DNA of 64,000 nucleotides from Phycisphaerae bacterium (GTDB lineage Bacteria; Planctomycetota; Phycisphaerae; Phycisphaerales; Phycisphaeraceae): positions 29,201 through 93,200 of the forward strand of contig JAUHYI010000007.1 in NCBI GenBank assembly GCA_030426385.1. Direction: 5' to 3'. Under the pieces are notes generated by a model that worked only from the letters and a program-made list of their open reading frames with translations, was not told the DNA's origin and ran no database searches. A program made the position numbers and the translations under genes. The number at the start of each line of letters is the position of its first letter. Within the stretch, counting starts at the first letter, position 1. This document shows positions 28,510 through 38,495 of this stretch, in pieces.

Positions 28510-29352
28510 GTGGCCATCGATCAAACCAATCCTGTGATTCGCGTGCGTGATCTGTGTGTGACACGGCATGACACGCCGATCCTGCGCGGGGTTAGCTGTG
28601 ACATTCAGCCCGGCGTGGCGACGGCAATCCTCGGGCCCAACGGCTGTGGCAAAACCACATTCACGCGCACACTGACCGGCCAATCGTTTATCACCTCCGG
28701 CCACGTCGAAGTGCTCGGTCAAACCATCGGGCAAACCGATGTCCGCGCCTTGCGCCGACGCGTTGGCATCGTCAATCCCACACTCGACGAAACCGGGTCC
28801 GGCGGTGGTGCCACCGTGGACGGCGAACTGTCTGCCATTGATGCGGTGTGCACCGGCTATTTCGCCACCGTCGGATTGTACGACCGACCAACCGCCGACC
28901 AACGCGATCGCGCAGCCATGCTCCTGGATCAGGTCGGCCTATCCCATCGCATCGATCATCGCATCGATACCCTGTCGACCGGCGAGCGACGACGCTGCCT
29001 CATCGCACGGGCATTGGTGCATTTGCCTGAGCTGTTGATTCTGGACGAACCAACCGCGGGACTGGACATCGCCGGCCGCGAACAGGTGTTGGCCACCATC
29101 CACCTCATCCTGCAAAATCCAACGCCGCCGGCCGTGCTGTTTATCACGCATCATGTCGAGGAATTGCCGCCCAACACCGACCAGGTCCTACTGATGCGCG
29201 ATGGCCAATTCATCGCCGCGGGCACGCCGGATCAGGTCATCACGCCCGAATCACTGACGCAAACCTTTGACTGCAAGGTCTACGTCAAAAAAGTTCGTGG
29301 CCGATTCTGGTTAGAAGTCCTGCCCGAAGCGTGGCTCGATTTGTTGCGGTAA
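28510..29352 (+). CDS. ABC transporter ATP-binding protein
   Basis: 280 residues from the GTG at 28510; a TTG two codons earlier (28504) is possible. Walker [11 protein letters not shown], signature [15 protein letters not shown], Walker [13 protein letters not shown] and the switch His in FITHHVEEL are all intact. The closest style is the metal or molybdate uptake ATPases, but no permease or binding protein is adjacent, so the substrate is open. purE starts 164 bp downstream. Confidence 0.88.
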   Translation: MAIDQTNPVIRVRDLCVTRHDTPILRGVSCDIQPGVATAILGPNGCGKTTFTRTLTGQSFITSGHVEVLGQTIGQTDVRALRRRVGIVNPTLDETGSGGGATVDGELSAIDAVCTGYFATVGLYDRPTADQRDRAAMLLDQVGLSHRIDHRIDTLSTGERRRCLIARALVHLPELLILDEPTAGLDIAGREQVLATIHLILQNPTPPAVLFITHHVEELPPNTDQVLLMRDGQFIAAGTPDQVITPESLTQTFDCKVYVKKVRGRFWLEVLPEAWLDLLR

Positions 29353-29516
29353 TCCTCGTTGTGCGGCCCCATCGCGAGCCTGTTTTACCCTGTCCCAGCA
29401 TTCTCACGCGCAGCCATTTTTATTTCGAGTTTCATTTTTTGCCTGCCGGTTCCGGAATTCTCCGTAATTTTTTTATCCCGGTTTGCCGTCCGCGTCGAAT
29501 CGTCGATAATCACTGC

Positions 29517-30032
29517 ATGTCATCGCCAGCCAATCATTCAACTCAACCGCTCGTCGGCATCATCATGGGTTCCACCAGCGATAAGCCGACCATGCAACAC
29601 GCCGCCGACGCGCTCGACCAGCTAGGCGTTGCTTATGAAATGAAAGTCGTCTCGGCCCATCGCACGCCGGATTGGCTCTTTGAATATGCCGACACCGCTG
29701 AAGCACGCGGCCTGCGCGTCATCATCGCCGGAGCCGGTGGCGCGGCACACCTACCGGGTATGGCCGCGAGCAAAACCGTCTTGCCTGTGCTGGGCGTACC
29801 CGTGCAAAGCAAAGCGCTTTCCGGCATGGATTCGTTACTCTCCATCGCACAAATGCCCGGCGGGATTCCCGTGGGCACATTGGCCATCGGTAACCCCGGG
29901 GCGAAAAACGCAGGCCTACTCGCTGCCGCGATACTGGCCACATCCGACGACGCACTGCGTCAACGTCTTCACGATTACCGCAAGCAACAAACCCAATCCG
30001 TTTTGGATCAATGCGATTTGTCCGCCGATTAA
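29517..30032 (+). CDS. purE: N5-carboxyaminoimidazole ribonucleotide mutase
   Basis: 171 residues. Catalyses the N5-CAIR to CAIR rearrangement in purine synthesis. Conserved blocks: [13 protein letters not shown] at the N-terminus, [15 protein letters not shown] with the catalytic His, and [13 protein letters not shown]. The start is the ATG opening MSSPANHS; 62 upstream residues are open but unlike PurE. purK follows after 83 bp, as usual for this pair. Confidence 0.96.
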   Translation: MSSPANHSTQPLVGIIMGSTSDKPTMQHAADALDQLGVAYEMKVVSAHRTPDWLFEYADTAEARGLRVIIAGAGGAAHLPGMAASKTVLPVLGVPVQSKALSGMDSLLSIAQMPGGIPVGTLAIGNPGAKNAGLLAAAILATSDDALRQRLHDYRKQQTQSVLDQCDLSAD

Positions 30033-30115
30033 CGGGCCGAATTACGGATTGAGGAACGAACCATGTTGGCAACACACGAATACCTGCACACCAAAAATCT
30101 AAACAAGGCGCAACG

Positions 30116-31294
30116 ATGGTTTTGAATCCCGGTTCCACCATCGGCGTGTTAGGCGGCGGCCAACTCGGTCGCATGTTGGCGATCGCCGCGCGACGCATGG
30201 GCTATCGCATTCACGTGCTCGATCCGGTCGAGGATTGTCCCACCGCTCACGTCGCCGATCTCCAGGTCACCGCGCACTACGATGACATCGATGCCGTCAA
30301 GCAATTTGCTCAGCATGTCGATGTCATCACGTTTGAATTTGAAAACGTACCGGCTGAATCCTTGAACGCCATCGCCGCGATCCATCCGATCCTGCCATCA
30401 CCGGAGGTATTGCATACCTGTCGCCATCGTGTGCGCGAAAAACAATTTCTCGATAGCAACGGCATTCCCGTCGCCCCCTTTCATGTGTGCCAAAGCGCAG
30501 ACGATGTGGCCGCCGGTTTAGAAAAACTCGGCGCACCAGCGATTTTAAAATCCGCAGAATTCGGCTACGACGGCAAGGGCCAAATCCGCATCGATACCCC
30601 TGATGCCGAGGCCGCCACCCACGCGTGGCAAACCATTGATGCCCCGCTGTGCGTGTTGGAAAAATTTGTGCGTTTTTCCCGGGAAATATCCGTCGTTTGT
30701 GCCCGCACCACCACCGGCGAATTCGCCGCCTACCCGCCGGGCCAGAACGATCACGCCAACCACATTCTCGACATCACCACCGTCCCCGCGCAATTGCCTG
30801 ACCACGTCACGCAACAAGCAATCGAACTGGCTCATCACATCGCCGACGCCATCGGACTTGTCGGCGTGTTGGCTGTCGAAATGTTTTTACTCGACGACAA
30901 CCAACTGATCATCAACGAGCTGGCCCCACGCCCGCATAACAGTGGCCACTACACATTCGATGCCTGCGTCACTTGTCAGTTCGAACAACAACTCCGCGCC
31001 ATCTGCGGCCTGCCTCTGGGTGATCCATCCCTGTTACGCCCCGCCGCCGCGATGGCCAATCTGCTCGGCGATCTGTGGCCCCCCACACACTCCCACTCGC
31101 CCAGCACAACCCATAACGCCACCGATCCTAACTGGCCCGCCATGCTTGCCCATCACGATGTCAAGCTCCATCTATACGGCAAGCAAAGCGCTAAGCCAGG
31201 CCGAAAAATGGGACACCTCACCACCATGGCCGACACCCCCGAATCCGCTCAACAAAAAGTCATCGCTGCGCGTGATGCGCTGAAAAATATTTAA
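30116..31294 (+). CDS. purK: N5-carboxyaminoimidazole ribonucleotide synthase
   Basis: 392 residues, an ATP-grasp ligase that converts AIR, ATP and bicarbonate to N5-CAIR. The N-terminus IGVLGGGQLGRMLAIAARRMG and the ATP-grasp region AILKSAEFGYDGKGQIRI are diagnostic, as is FEFENVPAESL. The product is passed to PurE, encoded just upstream. The stop codon abuts the nested palindromic element at 31295. Confidence 0.96.
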   Translation: MVLNPGSTIGVLGGGQLGRMLAIAARRMGYRIHVLDPVEDCPTAHVADLQVTAHYDDIDAVKQFAQHVDVITFEFENVPAESLNAIAAIHPILPSPEVLHTCRHRVREKQFLDSNGIPVAPFHVCQSADDVAAGLEKLGAPAILKSAEFGYDGKGQIRIDTPDAEAATHAWQTIDAPLCVLEKFVRFSREISVVCARTTTGEFAAYPPGQNDHANHILDITTVPAQLPDHVTQQAIELAHHIADAIGLVGVLAVEMFLLDDNQLIINELAPRPHNSGHYTFDACVTCQFEQQLRAICGLPLGDPSLLRPAAAMANLLGDLWPPTHSHSPSTTHNATDPNWPAMLAHHDVKLHLYGKQSAKPGRKMGHLTTMADTPESAQQKVIAARDALKNI

Positions 31295-31510
31295 CCGCAG
31301 ATGGACGCGGATAAACGCAGATGAGACAATTTTTACGAGGAATTCAGGAATACAGGAATACAGGAATATTCACAACAATGAATTCCACAATATTCCCGTG
31401 ATTCAAAATACCATTGTTTTCAGATATTTTGAATTCCTGCGTTCCTGAATTCCTCGTTAAAAATGTCTGCTGTTTTATCCGCGTTTATCCGCGTCCATCT
31501 GCGGCTATAA
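31295..31510. repeat. Nested palindromic element (outer CGCAGATGGACG, inner GAGGAATTCAGG), copy 1
   Basis: Outer arms: CCGCAGATGGACGCGGATAA at the left, and its counterpart ending TTTATCCGCGTCCATCTGCGG at the right. Inside them a second palindrome has arms TTACGAGGAATTCAGGAATA and TGAATTCCTCGTTAA. A related copy lies at 55203-55452. It fills the gap between purK and copA, which converge. Confidence 0.85.
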
Positions 31511-31527
31511 AACAGCACCAAAATTAT

Positions 31528-34017
31528 CTATCGAAATGCACGTCGCAACCACAACGCATTCCCCACCACGCACAGCGAACTGGCTGACATCGCCGCCGCG
31601 GCCAGCATCGGATGCAGCAGTCCCGCCATCGCCACCGGCACCAACAACAGGTTGTACGCAAACGCCCAGAACAGGCCCGCGCGAATGCGGCGCATCGTCG
31701 CTCGGCTCAATCGAATCGCCGTCGGCAATTGCGCTAAACCATCGCCCAGCAACACCAGATCACCGGCGTCGGCCGCGATTTCACTACCACTGATTAACGC
31801 GATTCCCACATCCGCCGCCGCCAGCGCAGGCGCATCATTAATCCCATCGCCCACCATGGCCACCACCGGTTTTCGCCCGCGTTTTTTGCTGTTTTTTAAC
31901 TGCTCGACGATGTCCTGTTTTTCCGAAGGTACCACCCGAGCGTTCACCTGATCAGGATCAATCCCCACCTCCACCGCAATCGCCCGTGCTGTTGAGGGCA
32001 AGTCGCCGGTCAACATCGACACGCGCAAACCCATCGATTTTAATTCGCGCACAATCGCTGGCGCATCCGGCTTGATCGCATCATTAAACGCAATCAAACC
32101 TATCGCCAAACCGTCAACAGCTACCGCCACCGCTGTGCGATGGCCTTCGAGCATGTCGTCACGCACTTCGGAAAGCAACGCCAATCCCGTCACCCCGCGC
32201 TCACGCAAAGCACTCAATCGGCCAACCATCACATGATGATGGTCCACGTTCCCCGCCACGCCCGACGAGGCGATCTGTTCAAAGTCATAGACGTCCGACA
32301 TCGCTAATCCATAATGCTTCGCCGCATCGACAATGGCCATCCCCAACGGATGCTCACTGAACCGCTCCACCGACGCAGCCAAGCGCAACATCTCGCGATC
32401 ATCTCCCCACCACTTGCCGCCCACATTTACCCCAGCACGACTTACCTCACTACCACTTGCCCCACTACCACTTACCTCACTACCACTTACCTCACTACCA
32501 CTTGCCCCACTACCACTTGCCTCACTACTACTTGCCTCATCATCCTCTCCACCATCATTCGCAATTGGCACCACCACCATCTCTGCGACGGTCGCCTTGC
32601 CCGCGGTCAGTGTGCCCGTTTTATCCAACAACACATGCGTTAATTTTCCCGCCCGTTCGAACGCCGCCGCATCCTTGATCAGTATCCCACGCTCGGCTCC
32701 GATACCCGAACCCACCATGATCGCCATCGGCGTGGCCAACCCCAACGCACACGGACACGCCACAATCAACACCGCAATCATCGCTAAAAAACCCGTCGAA
32801 AAATGCCCGAATCCCCACCAGCCCAACAACGTCAACACCGCCATCACAATCACCACGGGCACAAAAACTCCCGCTACCTGATCGGCCAAACGTTGGACAT
32901 CTGATTTACTCGATTGCGCGCGTCGCACCCGTTCGATAATTTGCGACAGCATCCCGCGCTCGGCTGTTTCCAACACGCGCACCTTGATCGCGCCACTGCG
33001 ACTGACCGTGCCACCCATGACACGATCGCCCGCGATTTTTTCTACCGGCAAACCTTCTCCCGTCAACATCGATTCATCGATCGCCGTCTCGCCTTCAACA
33101 ACGCGACCATCCGTGGGCACACGCCCCCCCGGTTTCACCAGCACCACATCGCCCACCCGCAACGACGTGATGGGCACCGTCTCGTGCTCTTGCAACTTAT
33201 CCCCCGACAATCGCACCGCAGTCGTTGGTCGCATGGCTAACAATTTAAAAATTGCTGACGCAGCGCTCGCTTTGGCGCGCGCCTCCAACATCCGGCCCAA
33301 CCCGATCAACACCAGAATCATCACCGCCGTATCAAAATACACCCCGCCCCCCCCCACGTTCCCCCCCACGTTTCCCCCGACGTTTCCCCCGACGTTTCCC
33401 CCGGCTATTCCATTGGTTGTTCCATCCGCTGCAGCGCTATTCATGACCGCTTCAACCCCCGCGCCCCAGCCATTGATCGTCACGATTGCGCTGTACACGA
33501 ACGCCACCGTCGTGCTCAGCGCGACTAACGTATCCATTTCCGTTTTGCCGCGTTTGATCGCGCGATATGCCCCGACATAAAACGACCAGCCCAGGATCAA
33601 CTGCACCGGCGTCGCCAAGGCCAATTGCACCCATGCTGACCATGGCTCATGAAAAAACATGGCCAACACCATGATCACCACGCCCAACGCACCGCCGCCG
33701 ATGACACGCCACAACCAATACTGTTGCAGCGCCGCGCCCGGCGCCCCCCCACCAGCCCCACCGGCTCCTCCAATCCCTACCGTTTCACCCAGCGGATCGT
33801 CATTGATCGGATGCGCGTCATAGCCCACATGCTTTAACACCTCGGCCATCTCCGCCACGGTCGGCCGACCCGGGGTATGCTCCACCCGCGCTTCCTGCAA
33901 GGCGAGATTCACCAACGCGCGATTCACCCCGTCAAGCCCGTCCAGCGCTTTCTCCACACGCGCCACGCATGACGCGCAATGCATCCCTTCAACATGTAAT
34001 GTCGTGCTCGTGGCCAT
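31528..34017 (-). CDS. copA: Copper-type P1B ATPase
   Basis: 829 residues. One N-terminal metal-binding domain (GMHCASC, residues 11-17), the intramembrane CPCALG site, phosphorylation motif DKTGTLTAGK, the SEHPLG motif of the nucleotide domain, and MVGDGINDAPAL. The C-terminal region holds the last membrane helices. It exports Cu+ (or Ag+) from the cytosol. Two inserts are unusual: a periodic GGNVGGNVGGNVGG linker before VYFDTAVMIL, encoded by a 12-bp-period tract at 33342-33402, and a SEVSGSEVSGSGASGSEVS segment in the nucleotide-binding region, encoded by 15-bp repeats at about 32430-32545. Confidence 0.95.
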   Translation of the reverse strand: MATSTTLHVEGMHCASCVARVEKALDGLDGVNRALVNLALQEARVEHTPGRPTVAEMAEVLKHVGYDAHPINDDPLGETVGIGGAGGAGGGAPGAALQQYWLWRVIGGGALGVVIMVLAMFFHEPWSAWVQLALATPVQLILGWSFYVGAYRAIKRGKTEMDTLVALSTTVAFVYSAIVTINGWGAGVEAVMNSAAADGTTNGIAGGNVGGNVGGNVGGNVGGGGVYFDTAVMILVLIGLGRMLEARAKASAASAIFKLLAMRPTTAVRLSGDKLQEHETVPITSLRVGDVVLVKPGGRVPTDGRVVEGETAIDESMLTGEGLPVEKIAGDRVMGGTVSRSGAIKVRVLETAERGMLSQIIERVRRAQSSKSDVQRLADQVAGVFVPVVIVMAVLTLLGWWGFGHFSTGFLAMIAVLIVACPCALGLATPMAIMVGSGIGAERGILIKDAAAFERAGKLTHVLLDKTGTLTAGKATVAEMVVVPIANDGGEDDEASSSEASGSGASGSEVSGSEVSGSGASGSEVSRAGVNVGGKWWGDDREMLRLAASVERFSEHPLGMAIVDAAKHYGLAMSDVYDFEQIASSGVAGNVDHHHVMVGRLSALRERGVTGLALLSEVRDDMLEGHRTAVAVAVDGLAIGLIAFNDAIKPDAPAIVRELKSMGLRVSMLTGDLPSTARAIAVEVGIDPDQVNARVVPSEKQDIVEQLKNSKKRGRKPVVAMVGDGINDAPALAAADVGIALISGSEIAADAGDLVLLGDGLAQLPTAIRLSRATMRRIRAGLFWAFAYNLLLVPVAMAGLLHPMLAAAAMSASSLCVVGNALWLRRAFR

Positions 34018-34069
34018 CGCTACATCATACTCGCGTCAATGCCAACTTTTGCGTTACGCTATATAAACC

Positions 34070-34450
34070 ATGAACACCCCCCCCACACCCCCACATCATC
34101 CCTCGCAATCCGACAGCGCTGCGGATCAACAATCGCCCAACCCGCCGCTCACCTTCGCCGCGTTCCAGCAACACATTCACGAAAAATATTATGCCACCGA
34201 TTCGGCACGCGGTACGCCCGGCACGTTCATGTGGCTCATCGAAGAGGTCGGCGAACTGGCCACCACCTTGCACAAAACTCAAGGCGAAGGTGGCAACACT
34301 TCCGGCGGATCAACCCATGAGGATCTCGAATCCGAATTTGCCGATGTCGTGGCATGGCTTTGCACCCTGGCCAACATCAACAACGTCAACCTCGAACGCG
34401 CCATCCGAAAAAAATACCTCGCCGGACCTGGCCCCGCAGGCACGAAATAA
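34070..34450 (+). CDS. MazG-like nucleotide pyrophosphohydrolase
   Basis: 126 residues. The all-alpha MazG/dUTPase-like core is visible from residue 28: FAAFQQHI, FMWLIEEVGELATTLHK with the EEVGEL metal ligands, and EFADVVAWLCTLANI with the second acidic pair. These enzymes hydrolyse NTPs to NMP and PPi, often damaged nucleotides. The N-terminal 27 residues (PPTPPHHPS) come from a short C-rich tract. It is divergent from copA with a 52-bp gap. Confidence 0.9.
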   Translation: MNTPPTPPHHPSQSDSAADQQSPNPPLTFAAFQQHIHEKYYATDSARGTPGTFMWLIEEVGELATTLHKTQGEGGNTSGGSTHEDLESEFADVVAWLCTLANINNVNLERAIRKKYLAGPGPAGTK

Positions 34451-34463
34451 GTTTTGTTTTTTG

Positions 34464-34723
34464 TCCACAGATTTCACAGATGACACAGATTTAAAAAATC
34501 TAAAAAACAGAACCACCGATTCACACTGATAAAACAGCAGTACAAATCGGTGTGCATCGGTGGTTTTATTTTTACAACAACGGGCGTGATTAATCTTCAC
34601 GTTTTGGGGGGTCAGGCTGGTGGACTTAAGTCCACCAGCCAGCGGGCCGTGCCGTTTGTTTTTATCTGTTGCTCTAGATTCGTTTTTTTTTTAATCTGTG
34701 GCATCTGTGTAAATCTGTGGATA
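34464..34723. repeat. Three-layer nested palindromes between mazG-like and dxs
   Basis: Outer arms TCCACAGATTTCACAGATGA (34464) and its counterpart ending AAATCTGTGGAT (34723). Inside are a second palindrome AACCACCGATTCACACTGAT with ATCGGTGTGCATCGGTGGTT (34511-34565) and a perfect one, GGCTGGTGGACTT with AAGTCCACCAGCC (34615-34640). No gene is present. Confidence 0.8.
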
Positions 34724-34730
34724 AATATTT

Positions 34731-36767
34731 TTATCCCAGCACGCGCGTCTTCGCGGCGGGCTTGTCGGTGCCATCGACTGAACCGTCACGCTGAGCATCC
34801 GCATCCATAATCATGCGGACCTTGCGGGCGATACCTGCGGAATCGATGCCGGCTTCGGCCAACTGATTCGGACGGCTGTCCTGATAAATCCATTTCATCG
34901 GCATGCCCAGGCGATGCAATTTGCCCACGGCCAGACCAGCGTCATGCGCGGCTTCGAGCGCGGCGGAACCGAAGCCGCCGGCCAACAGGTGATCTTCCAC
35001 AGTCAACACCGGAATGTCCGCGCCGATCAATTCGGTCAGCAATTCGATATCCACCGGCTTGGCAAATCGCGCGTCGTACACCGCAATGTCGTAGCCCTGT
35101 TGTTCGAGCGCGACGATCGCGTCAAGGGCTTCGTAGACCATCACGCCGTAGGCCAGGATCGCCACGTCAGGCTTATCGCCGCGTGCGGGTCGCACGAGAT
35201 TGGCTTTACCCAACACGTACGGCGGTACATCCTCATCGGCCTGCACTGGTTGGCTTGCCACATTGTCACGCGGGTAACGAATAAACGACGCGCCGTCGTT
35301 GTAGTCGGCCATGAACTGCAATCCCGCACGCAGGTTCGCTTCATCGCTCGCGGCAATCAGCGCCGCATCCGGGAACAATCGGAACATACTCACGTCAAGA
35401 TATCCGTGATGCACCGCACCGTCGCCACCGACAAAACCTGCCCGGTCCATACACACGCGAACCGGCAAGCCCTGCAACGCCACTTCCTGGAACACCTGAT
35501 CCAATGCCCGCTGCGAAAAGGTTGAATACACCGCGAAAAACGGCTTGATGCCGGACTTGGCCATACCGGCGGCCATGTCCATGGCATGCGATTCACAAAT
35601 GCCTGTGTCCAACGATCGCTTGGGAAATTCGCTCATCACTTTCGACACGCCCGTGCCGTCGGGCATCGCGGCGGTAATCGCAAACACCTTGTCATCGCGT
35701 TTCATCAGGTCGATCATCGCATCCGCATACGCGGTGGTGAAACTGCGTCCCGATGATTTGATTTCAACGCGACAACCTTCGACCGTAAACGGCTTGGGCG
35801 AATGGAACGTCGTCGCATCGCCTTCGGCAAAATCGTATCCCTTGCCCTTGATCGTCTTGCAATGCAGCAACACAGGTCCATCAAAATCGCGGACTTCTTC
35901 CATCATCGCGATCAATGTTTTTAGATCGTGACCATCCACAGGTCCCACGCATAGCAACCCGAACTGTTCAAACATATGCCCGGTCATGATCGCGGCTTTC
36001 ATCATTTCGCCGCAACGCGCGTACAACTCTTCCAACGTATGGCCACCCGGCACGCGTTTCAACACATCATGCGCGCGCTTTTTGATTTCACCATACAACG
36101 GACTGACGCGCACCCGATCAAAATAATGGGCCATCGCGCCTTGCGGTTTGGCAATCGACATCCCGTTGTCATTGAGGACCACCAGGAACTGGCGTTTCAA
36201 TGTTCCGGCATTGTTCAGGCCTTCCATCGCCACGCCGTTGACGATCGACGCATCGCCGATCAGCGCGACGGTTTTGCGATCCTGGCCCATCAGTTGGTCG
36301 CCGCGGGCCATGCCCACCGCTGTGCTGATGGCAGTCCCGGCATGACCGACGCTGAACAGGTCGTAGTCGCTTTCTTTGGGCTCGGGGAAACCGGCCATGC
36401 CCACGCGCGTTCGCAACTTCGGCAGCATGTTCAATCGGCCCGTCAACAGCTTGTGCGGATAGCATTGATGCCCGACATCGAACAGCAAGCGATCGCCATC
36501 GACCTGAGGGCCGAAGTCGAACACGTAGTGCAACGCAATGGTCAATTCGACCACCCCGAGGTTCGGTGCCAGGTGTCCGCCGGTCTGTGCCACCTGATCG
36601 CAAATCGCGGCTCGAATATCAGCCGCCAATTCCGTCAACTGGTCGATGTCCAGTTTTTTCAGATCAGCCGGGCCCTGAATTTTCGAGAGTTGTTTCAAAT
36701 GCGAAAACTGCTCACTCACATCTGTCTGGGGTGAACCGTTCTGAGCGTTGTTGCTGGGTTTTGCCAC
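34731..36767 (-). CDS. dxs: 1-deoxy-D-xylulose-5-phosphate synthase
   Basis: 678 residues, normal length. Condenses pyruvate and glyceraldehyde 3-phosphate at the start of the MEP isoprenoid pathway using thiamine diphosphate. Seen: DVGHQCYPHKLLTGR with catalytic His, the TPP-binding GDASIVNGVAMEGLNNAG, TIKGKGYDFAE, the transketolase Pyr domain, and DRAGFVGGDGAVHHGYLD. ispA, for a later step of the same pathway, lies upstream on the same strand with a 475-bp gap. Confidence 0.96.
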   Translation of the reverse strand: MAKPSNNAQNGSPQTDVSEQFSHLKQLSKIQGPADLKKLDIDQLTELAADIRAAICDQVAQTGGHLAPNLGVVELTIALHYVFDFGPQVDGDRLLFDVGHQCYPHKLLTGRLNMLPKLRTRVGMAGFPEPKESDYDLFSVGHAGTAISTAVGMARGDQLMGQDRKTVALIGDASIVNGVAMEGLNNAGTLKRQFLVVLNDNGMSIAKPQGAMAHYFDRVRVSPLYGEIKKRAHDVLKRVPGGHTLEELYARCGEMMKAAIMTGHMFEQFGLLCVGPVDGHDLKTLIAMMEEVRDFDGPVLLHCKTIKGKGYDFAEGDATTFHSPKPFTVEGCRVEIKSSGRSFTTAYADAMIDLMKRDDKVFAITAAMPDGTGVSKVMSEFPKRSLDTGICESHAMDMAAGMAKSGIKPFFAVYSTFSQRALDQVFQEVALQGLPVRVCMDRAGFVGGDGAVHHGYLDVSMFRLFPDAALIAASDEANLRAGLQFMADYNDGASFIRYPRDNVASQPVQADEDVPPYVLGKANLVRPARGDKPDVAILAYGVMVYEALDAIVALEQQGYDIAVYDARFAKPVDIELLTELIGADIPVLTVEDHLLAGGFGSAALEAAHDAGLAVGKLHRLGMPMKWIYQDSRPNQLAEAGIDSAGIARKVRMIMDADAQRDGSVDGTDKPAAKTRVLG

Positions 36768-37242
36768 TTGCCTTGCCTCGCCAATGTTAAAAAAACCTTC
36801 CCCCTAACCGTCCCCCTATTTATTGCCCACTCCCCCCCCACTTCCCCCCCCCGCACTCCCCCACAGTCAGCCCGCCACGTTAACCCCCACCGTTTTACCC
36901 CCCACCGTTTCCTCCCTCGTTGCCGCGAGCCATCACGCTATCCTGTCATCCTGTCGTCCTGTCCCTGTCGTGACCACGCGATTCGACGCGCCCGTCATGA
37001 CATGACCATCATTATCGGACATCGACCTGCGATCGCTATCCAATTTAGCCATCGAATCCTTATCACTAAACCGCCGACGCAGGATTCACGCCACTAGCTC
37101 AACATCATACCTAAAATGATAGCGTAGCACGCCTTGAGTATCCCACTCGAACGCATCACCACATATTTTGTGCCTTTTTAGCCTGACGTGACGGGATATT
37201 CACGCTATTTATCCCCGGTTTCGATCACGATCGGCCTTTTCA
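36768..37242. other. Gap between ispA and dxs with C-rich satellite
   Basis: No gene. A C-rich tract at about 36826-36912 contains CCCACTTCCCCCCCCCCGCACTCCCCC and ACCCCCCACCGTTT units, followed by CATCCTGTCGTCCTGTC short repeats. The remainder shows nothing recognisable. Confidence 0.6.
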
Positions 37243-38283
37243 TCATTTCGTCCGCACGGCCATATACCGGCACAACACCCGCAAGGGTTCGGCCGCTTCA
37301 CCCAACGGTTCCAGCGCCGCGATCGCTTGCGTTTCCATTTGTCGGATCTGTTCACGCGTTTCGTCCACGCCCAGCAAACCCGGATACGTCAATTTCCCCA
37401 TGTCCGCGTCCTTGCCCGCGGCCTTGCCCAATTGCTCGGCTGATTGCGTCACATCCAGCAAATCGTCCACCGCTTGAAACATCAGCCCGATCGCTTCGCC
37501 GTATTCGGTCAACGCCTGCAACTGCGCTTCGCTGGCCCCGCCTGCGATCGCACCCATCCGGCACGACCCGCGAATCAGTGCCCCCGTTTTATTCCGATGG
37601 ATCGTCTGCAATCGTTCCAGCCCCGGCATCGACGCCTCAAAATCCGGCAACGTGTCATGCACCTGCCCCACAATCATGTTGTTCGTCGCGATCGCCAATT
37701 CACTGACCAACCCCCCACCACTTACCCCCCCACTTACCCCCGCACTTGCCCCACCACTCCCCACGCCACCCGTATTGCCATCCAGCCCTGCCAACAATTC
37801 AAACGCCAACCCCATCATCATGTCACCAGCCAGGATCGCCATCGCCTCGTTCGTGTGCTTGTGCAACGTTGGCCGACCCCGCCGCATGTCATCATCATCC
37901 ATCGCTGGCAAATCGTCATGCACCAGACTGAAACAATGAATCAGTTCCATCGCTCCGCCACAACACATCACCGCATGATCCGACTGACCATCCACCGCTC
38001 CATCCCAACCTACCGCCTGGGCTGACAACACCACCAACCCCGGCCGTAGCCGTTTACCTCCGCCCAATGCCGAATACTTCATCGCCTCCCGCAAATTACC
38101 CGGCACCCTCCCACGTCCCCCTGCACCTGCCCCCCCACGCCGCCCACCACTTTCCCCACCACGTCCATCGATCGCTCGTTCCAACCATACCTCCATCGCC
38201 TGGGCAATTTCCCCCAACCGCACCTTTAGCGCATCCATCCCCGCCTCGGCTTTGTCAGTCTGTTCACTTGCAGTACTCGTCAC
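37243..38283 (-). CDS. ispA: Polyprenyl (farnesyl/geranylgeranyl) diphosphate synthase
   Basis: 346 residues. First Asp-rich motif DDLPAMDDDDMRRGRP, preceded by LIHCFSLVH; second Asp-rich motif in MFQAVDDLLDVTQ; Lys and Arg of the start block GGGKRLRPG. This is the short-chain IspA type acting in the cytosol on IPP and DMAPP. The start is GTG at 38283 (MTSTASEQ); a decayed copy of the same 5' end at 40817 uses ATG. Two Gly-rich inserts come from C-rich satellite tracts: GGRGGESGGRRGGAGAGG near residue 42 and SGGASAGVSGGVSGGG near residue 180. Confidence 0.93.
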   Translation of the reverse strand: MTSTASEQTDKAEAGMDALKVRLGEIAQAMEVWLERAIDGRGGESGGRRGGAGAGGRGRVPGNLREAMKYSALGGGKRLRPGLVVLSAQAVGWDGAVDGQSDHAVMCCGGAMELIHCFSLVHDDLPAMDDDDMRRGRPTLHKHTNEAMAILAGDMMMGLAFELLAGLDGNTGGVGSGGASAGVSGGVSGGGLVSELAIATNNMIVGQVHDTLPDFEASMPGLERLQTIHRNKTGALIRGSCRMGAIAGGASEAQLQALTEYGEAIGLMFQAVDDLLDVTQSAEQLGKAAGKDADMGKLTYPGLLGVDETREQIRQMETQAIAALEPLGEAAEPLRVLCRYMAVRTK

Positions 38284-38451
38284 AGCGTTGGTTTCCCATA
38301 TTCAGGCCATCAAAAACATGAACCGGAAATTGTAAACCTAATCCTCGTTGAGTGGAAACACCCCAATCAGGTCGCCATGGGTGATCACCACCTTGAAAAC
38401 AACAGGAACATAGACGCGGCACAATTTTGTTAGCCCATTGACAAATGGCAA

Positions 38452-38480
38452 TTGACTAACCTGCCCAGCCTTGATATATT
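38452..38480 (+). promoter_or_regulatory. Promoter of arsenic operon
   Basis: TTGACT at 38452-38457, a 17-bp spacer, TATATT at 38475-38480. The -10 box lies inside the first ArsR operator. Transcription would begin around 38487, only a few bases before the arsR ATG at 38494, so arsR is probably translated from a leaderless or nearly leaderless mRNA. Confidence 0.7.
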
Positions 38481-38495
38481 CGGATAGACGAATAT
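38476..38495. promoter_or_regulatory. ArsR operator 1
   Basis: TATTCG-N6-CGAATA (38477-38494) within an ATATTCGGATAGACGAATAT palindrome, overlapping the -10 box and the arsR start codon. A second copy lies before arsC; binding by ArsR without arsenite would block transcription. Confidence 0.75.

Noticed and set aside
38284..38493. Extra coding frame in the gap between ispA and arsR
   Set aside because: The gap holds the ars promoter and operator and the homology to the ispA duplicate; the open frames there have no start signal or family resemblance.
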